The notes beneath the pieces were generated by a model. It was not told where the DNA came from. It worked only from the letters and a program-made list of their open reading frames with translations, and did not search any database. Shown piece after piece: positions 54,082 through 56,349 of a stretch of DNA of 56,349 nucleotides. Position numbers and translations under genes: made by a program. Source of the DNA: Burkholderiales bacterium (GTDB taxonomy: Bacteria > Pseudomonadota > Gammaproteobacteria > Burkholderiales > SG8-41); contig JADZGE010000091.1 of the NCBI GenBank assembly GCA_020854035.1, positions 1-56,349 of the forward strand. Direction: 5' to 3'. Each line of letters opens with the position of its first letter. Position 1 is the first letter of the stretch.

Positions 54082-54414
54082 TCAGGACCTGCCGCCGGCG
54101 CGGCCGCGCAGCCAGCGGGCTGCGGGCCCCTCGACGAGCGCGGCCACTGCCCGCCAGAGCCGCCACGCCGCGAGTCCGCGGGCCGCCAGCGCGAGGAGCG
54201 TGTGCGGGCGCACCGCGACGAGCGCGGCGACCACGGTAACCACCACCACGGGATGGGCGCGCAGGAAGCACGCCACGGACGCGATCCGGTCGGCGACCGC
54301 GATGGGTTTGTCCAGCTCGCGCAAGGCGCTCGCGAGCGTCTCACGCTGCGCGGCGCAGCGGGCGATCAGCCGTTCCCTGCGAAGGGCGGGATCCCGGGCG
54401 TCGTCCACGGGCAT
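54082..54414 (-). CDS. YqjK-like protein
   Basis: The protein has 110 residues. The N-terminal amphipathic part (RRERLIARCAAQRETLASALRELDKPIAVADRIASVACFLRAHP) is followed by a hydrophobic stretch VVVVTVVAALVAVRPHTLLALAARGLAAWRLWRAVAAL. This fits the YqjK family found next to YqjE and YqjD in proteobacteria. It starts three bases past the stop of the YqjE-like gene, so they are translated together. The function is unknown. Confidence 0.75.
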   Translation of the reverse strand: MPVDDARDPALRRERLIARCAAQRETLASALRELDKPIAVADRIASVACFLRAHPVVVVTVVAALVAVRPHTLLALAARGLAAWRLWRAVAALVEGPAARWLRGRAGGRS

Positions 54415-54417
54415 CGA

Positions 54418-54807
54418 TCAGCCGAGTGCGTCGCGGTCTTTCCGCAACTCCGCGAGACTCGCCGCGAAGAGCCGCGAGCGCTCCCGGGCGGCGGCCCGCG
54501 CGAGAAACGCGAAGACCGCGCCGATGCCGATGTAGGCCGCCGCGAGGAGCCCCGCGGCGAGCAACCGGTTGCTGTCCCACGCCAGCATGATGATGAAGAA
54601 GGTGAGCGTCACGATGCCGAGTGCGGCAAAGAAACACGCTCCCAGCGCCAGCAAGAGGAGCCGGACTACGCGCGAGCGCTCCTCGTCGAGCTCGGCCGCG
54701 AGGAGCTCGAGGCGCGTCCGCGCGAGCTCCACGGCCGTTGCTGCGAGCCTGCGCAGCGCGGCGAGCAAGCCCGGCTCCCGCGTTGCGCCGCGTTGCCCTT
54801 CAGCCAC
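54418..54807 (-). CDS. YqjE/phage-holin-III family membrane protein
   Basis: The protein has 129 residues. An amphipathic N-terminal helix (GLLAALRRLAATAVELARTRLELLAAELDEERSRVVRL) is followed by two membrane segments (LLLLALGACFFAALGIVTLTFFIIMLAW and LLAAGLLAAAYIGIGAVFAFLARAA). A basic C-terminus ends the protein. This is the YqjE pattern. It sits between YqjK- and YqjD-like genes, which is the conserved order. The role in the cell envelope is unclear. Confidence 0.82.
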   Translation of the reverse strand: MAEGQRGATREPGLLAALRRLAATAVELARTRLELLAAELDEERSRVVRLLLLALGACFFAALGIVTLTFFIIMLAWDSNRLLAAGLLAAAYIGIGAVFAFLARAAARERSRLFAASLAELRKDRDALG

Positions 54808-54823
54808 CGCGGCACTCGGCGTG

Positions 54824-55135
54824 TCAGCGCCGGCCGATCAAGAGACCGATCACCAACCCGATGCCGGCGGCGATGCCGACCGCCTTCCAGGGGTGGTCGT
54901 GGACATATTCGTCGGTGGCGCGCGCGGCCTGCCGGCCGCTGTCGATCAGCACTTCCTCGGCTTCGGCGAGCTTGATCTTCGCCCGGTGCAGGCTTTCCTG
55001 TACCCGCTCGCGCACCACGGACACTTTCTCGCCGGCCTGGCTGGCCGTCGCGCGGAGCAGTTCCTCCGCGTCTGAAACCACGAGCTTGAAGTCTTGCACG
55101 AGCTTTTCCTTGTTGACTGCGGAATCGGTAGCCAT
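54824..55135 (-). CDS. ElaB/YqjD/DUF883 family membrane-anchored ribosome-binding-like protein
   Basis: The protein has 103 residues. A charged helical stretch (KLVQDFKLVVSDAEELLRATASQAGEKVSVVRERVQESLHRAKIKLAEAEEVLIDSGRQAARATDEYVHDHPWKAVGIAAG) ends in a C-terminal membrane anchor GIGLVIGLLIGRR. YqjD and ElaB of E. coli tether stalled ribosomes to the membrane in stationary phase. ATG 55135 has a GGGGGA site. It heads the yqjD-yqjE-yqjK-like operon and diverges from the aprM gene. Confidence 0.88.
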   Translation of the reverse strand: MATDSAVNKEKLVQDFKLVVSDAEELLRATASQAGEKVSVVRERVQESLHRAKIKLAEAEEVLIDSGRQAARATDEYVHDHPWKAVGIAAGIGLVIGLLIGRR

Positions 55136-55354
55136 CGAGTCCCCCGGTAACGGTGTGAGAGTGGGTAAGCGGATTGCTCAGGGACCGTTAGGCTACCGAT
55201 TAATTCCGTTATATTCAAGCACTTTTGCCCGATCTTCCGCGCCGATCCCGCCGGCAACGCAGGCGCCGCCCGAATGTGCGGCACCCCGTCGCGTTTCGAA
55301 GTATTTTCTATGGCGGCATAGCCATTTTTTCCGTATGGCCCGGGCCCGGACGCC

Positions 55355-55360
55355 TATAAT
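55355..55360 (+). promoter_or_regulatory. Possible -10 hexamer ahead of aprM
   Basis: A perfect TATAAT lies 26 bases upstream of ATG 55386, but no convincing -35 is visible. GGGGGAGG between them is the ribosome-binding site. The 250-base gap 55136-55385 between divergent yqjD-like and aprM genes shows nothing else. A factor-dependent promoter is possible. Confidence 0.35.
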
Positions 55361-55385
55361 CGCCGCGTCGAGGGGGGAGGCTCCG

Positions 55386-56225
55386 ATGTTCACCATGAAC
55401 CCGTTCGCCGGGCTTACGGCGCTCGTTTCGCCTGCGCTCATGCAGGCCTACATCATCCTCATGATCGTGCTCGTCGCGGCGGGAACGTTGGTCGACGTCG
55501 TGCACAAGGGCAGCGCCCGGTATTTCTTCGATAACTGGCGCAGGTCGAAGGACAGGGCCGACAGGGCACTCGGCGGCGGCGAGTTGCTCTCAATCGCGAT
55601 CCAGACCGCCCTCGTCGACGTCCTTGCTTCCGCCGAGTTCTGCAATGCGCGCCGCCGGCTCGCGCACGTGCTCACCATGTACGGATTCGTGATCTACGTC
55701 GTCACGACGGCCGTCATGGTGCTTTGCTACGCGACACCCGCGACCCGGACCCCCGCCATCCTGCCGCAGCTCTGGTGGCTCGGCGGACTCCTGACCCTCG
55801 CGGGGGGCTACTGGTTCTGGTTCTTCATCAGGGTGGATGTCGCCGCCGAAGGGAATTCCCCGCTGCGCATCGTGCGCGCGGATCTTTTCATACTTTCCCT
55901 GCTGGCGAGCGTGACGCTGGGACTGCTCTGGGCATTCGTTCAGGCGAGAGGGGGCGCGGCGACGAACGTGCTCTTCGGCCTGTACATCCTCGCCACGACG
56001 GTCCTGTTCGGGTCGGTGCCGTGGTCGAAGTTCGCGCACATGTTCTTCAAGCCCGCGGCGGCCTTCGAGAAAAGGATATCCAGGGCGAATGGCACGGCCG
56101 AGAATCTGCCGACGCAGACCCGCGACGACCCCGAACAACAGAAGAGGCACTCCATGGAGCTCCTGCGGGATGCTCCGATGCACATGGGGCTTGGCATCAA
56201 GCGCGAAGCGCCCCGCCATTATTAG
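55386..56225 (+). CDS. aprM: AprM, membrane anchor of adenylylsulfate reductase
   Basis: The protein has 279 residues with about five membrane segments (e.g. ALMQAYIILMIVLVAAGTLVDVVH, VLTMYGFVIYVVTTAVMVLCY, LWWLGGLLTLAGGYWFWFFI, LFILSLLASVTLGLLWAFV, VLFGLYILATTVLFGSVPWSKFAHMFF). Membrane histidines suggest a heme- or quinone-linked electron carrier, NarI-like. In sulfur-oxidising bacteria that lack QmoABC, aprM lies directly before aprBA and is thought to pass electrons to the quinone pool. The aprB start 45 bases downstream supports the name. Confidence 0.8.
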   Translation: MFTMNPFAGLTALVSPALMQAYIILMIVLVAAGTLVDVVHKGSARYFFDNWRRSKDRADRALGGGELLSIAIQTALVDVLASAEFCNARRRLAHVLTMYGFVIYVVTTAVMVLCYATPATRTPAILPQLWWLGGLLTLAGGYWFWFFIRVDVAAEGNSPLRIVRADLFILSLLASVTLGLLWAFVQARGGAATNVLFGLYILATTVLFGSVPWSKFAHMFFKPAAAFEKRISRANGTAENLPTQTRDDPEQQKRHSMELLRDAPMHMGLGIKREAPRHY

Positions 56226-56270
56226 CAGGCAGGCTGCAAGAGCTGTCGCAACGGACAAGGAACCGGACCC

Positions 56271-56349
56271 ATGCCTACCTTCGTCTACATGACACGGTGC
56301 GACGGATGCGGACACTGCGTCGACATCTGTCCCTCGGACATCATGCACA
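56271..56349 (+). CDS. aprB: Adenylylsulfate reductase beta subunit, 5' end only
   Basis: The window ends after 26 codons. The start MPTFVYMTRCDGCGHCVDICPSDIMH holds the first ferredoxin-like cysteine cluster (C-x2-C-x2-C-x3-C) and matches the AprB N-terminus closely. AprB carries two [4Fe-4S] clusters and passes electrons from the AprA flavin. ATG 56271 follows ACAAGGA. The rest, and aprA, should lie just beyond the edge. Confidence 0.9.
   Translation, partial: MPTFVYMTRCDGCGHCVDICPSDIMH

Overview
The window looks like a piece of a high-G+C betaproteobacterial chromosome. The evidence is the conserved block gyrA-serC-serA-pheA-hisC-tyrA-aroA-cmk-rpsA-ihfB-lapA-lapB-pyrF-hldE(kinase)-hldD-cysM, the tmRNA tag ANDERYALAA, and many Bug-type tricarboxylate-transport receptors. 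The right edge holds aprM and the first codons of aprB (adenylylsulfate reductase), so the host is probably a sulfur-oxidising betaproteobacterium. No species can be named from sequence alone.

Left part (1-28 kb, accessory and metabolic). Two PIN-type toxin-antitoxin pairs come first. The second has an internally deleted toxin and is bracketed by two inverted copies of a ~74-bp palindromic element. Then, all on the minus strand: an outer-membrane porin-like protein, an MscS channel, a PrpD/Bug-receptor/PrpD operon, and a decay zone with relics of an RND adaptor and an AspT antiporter. An intact operon follows, made of an Orn/Lys/Arg-decarboxylase-family enzyme, an AspT antiporter, a lipoprotein and a DASS transporter. 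A drug-efflux-like set (OprM-type channel, HlyD-type adaptor, DUF3302 protein) comes next. A RidA gene and a GntR regulator diverge around a palindrome. The regulator heads a plus-strand cluster: a conserved unknown, a tautomerase, an unusual PLP enzyme, three tandem Bug receptors and an ornithine-cyclodeaminase-like gene.

Middle part (27-46 kb) is the housekeeping block, all on the minus strand. Its main oddity is cmk, whose P-loop is broken by an in-frame TAG with two further non-consensus residues beside it. GyrA has Ala83 and Glu87 in the quinolone-resistance region.

Right part (46.5-56.3 kb). An ompA-like gene, an MtaD-like deaminase, ubiG and gph run on the plus strand to ssrA. ssrA is the most striking locus. 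A 277-nt group I intron interrupts the T-loop of tmRNA between loop positions 6 and 7, leaving a 17-nt 3' exon. A single-motif LAGLIDADG endonuclease gene starts just past the tmRNA terminator, outside the intron. Behind it lie scrambled IS21-type transposase fragments, a cold-shock gene, a DUF2726-like gene and a yqjD-yqjE-yqjK-like membrane operon. The window ends in aprM-aprB.

Starts, motifs and repeats were read by eye. No database search or folding program was run, so family names rest on recognised motifs and context.
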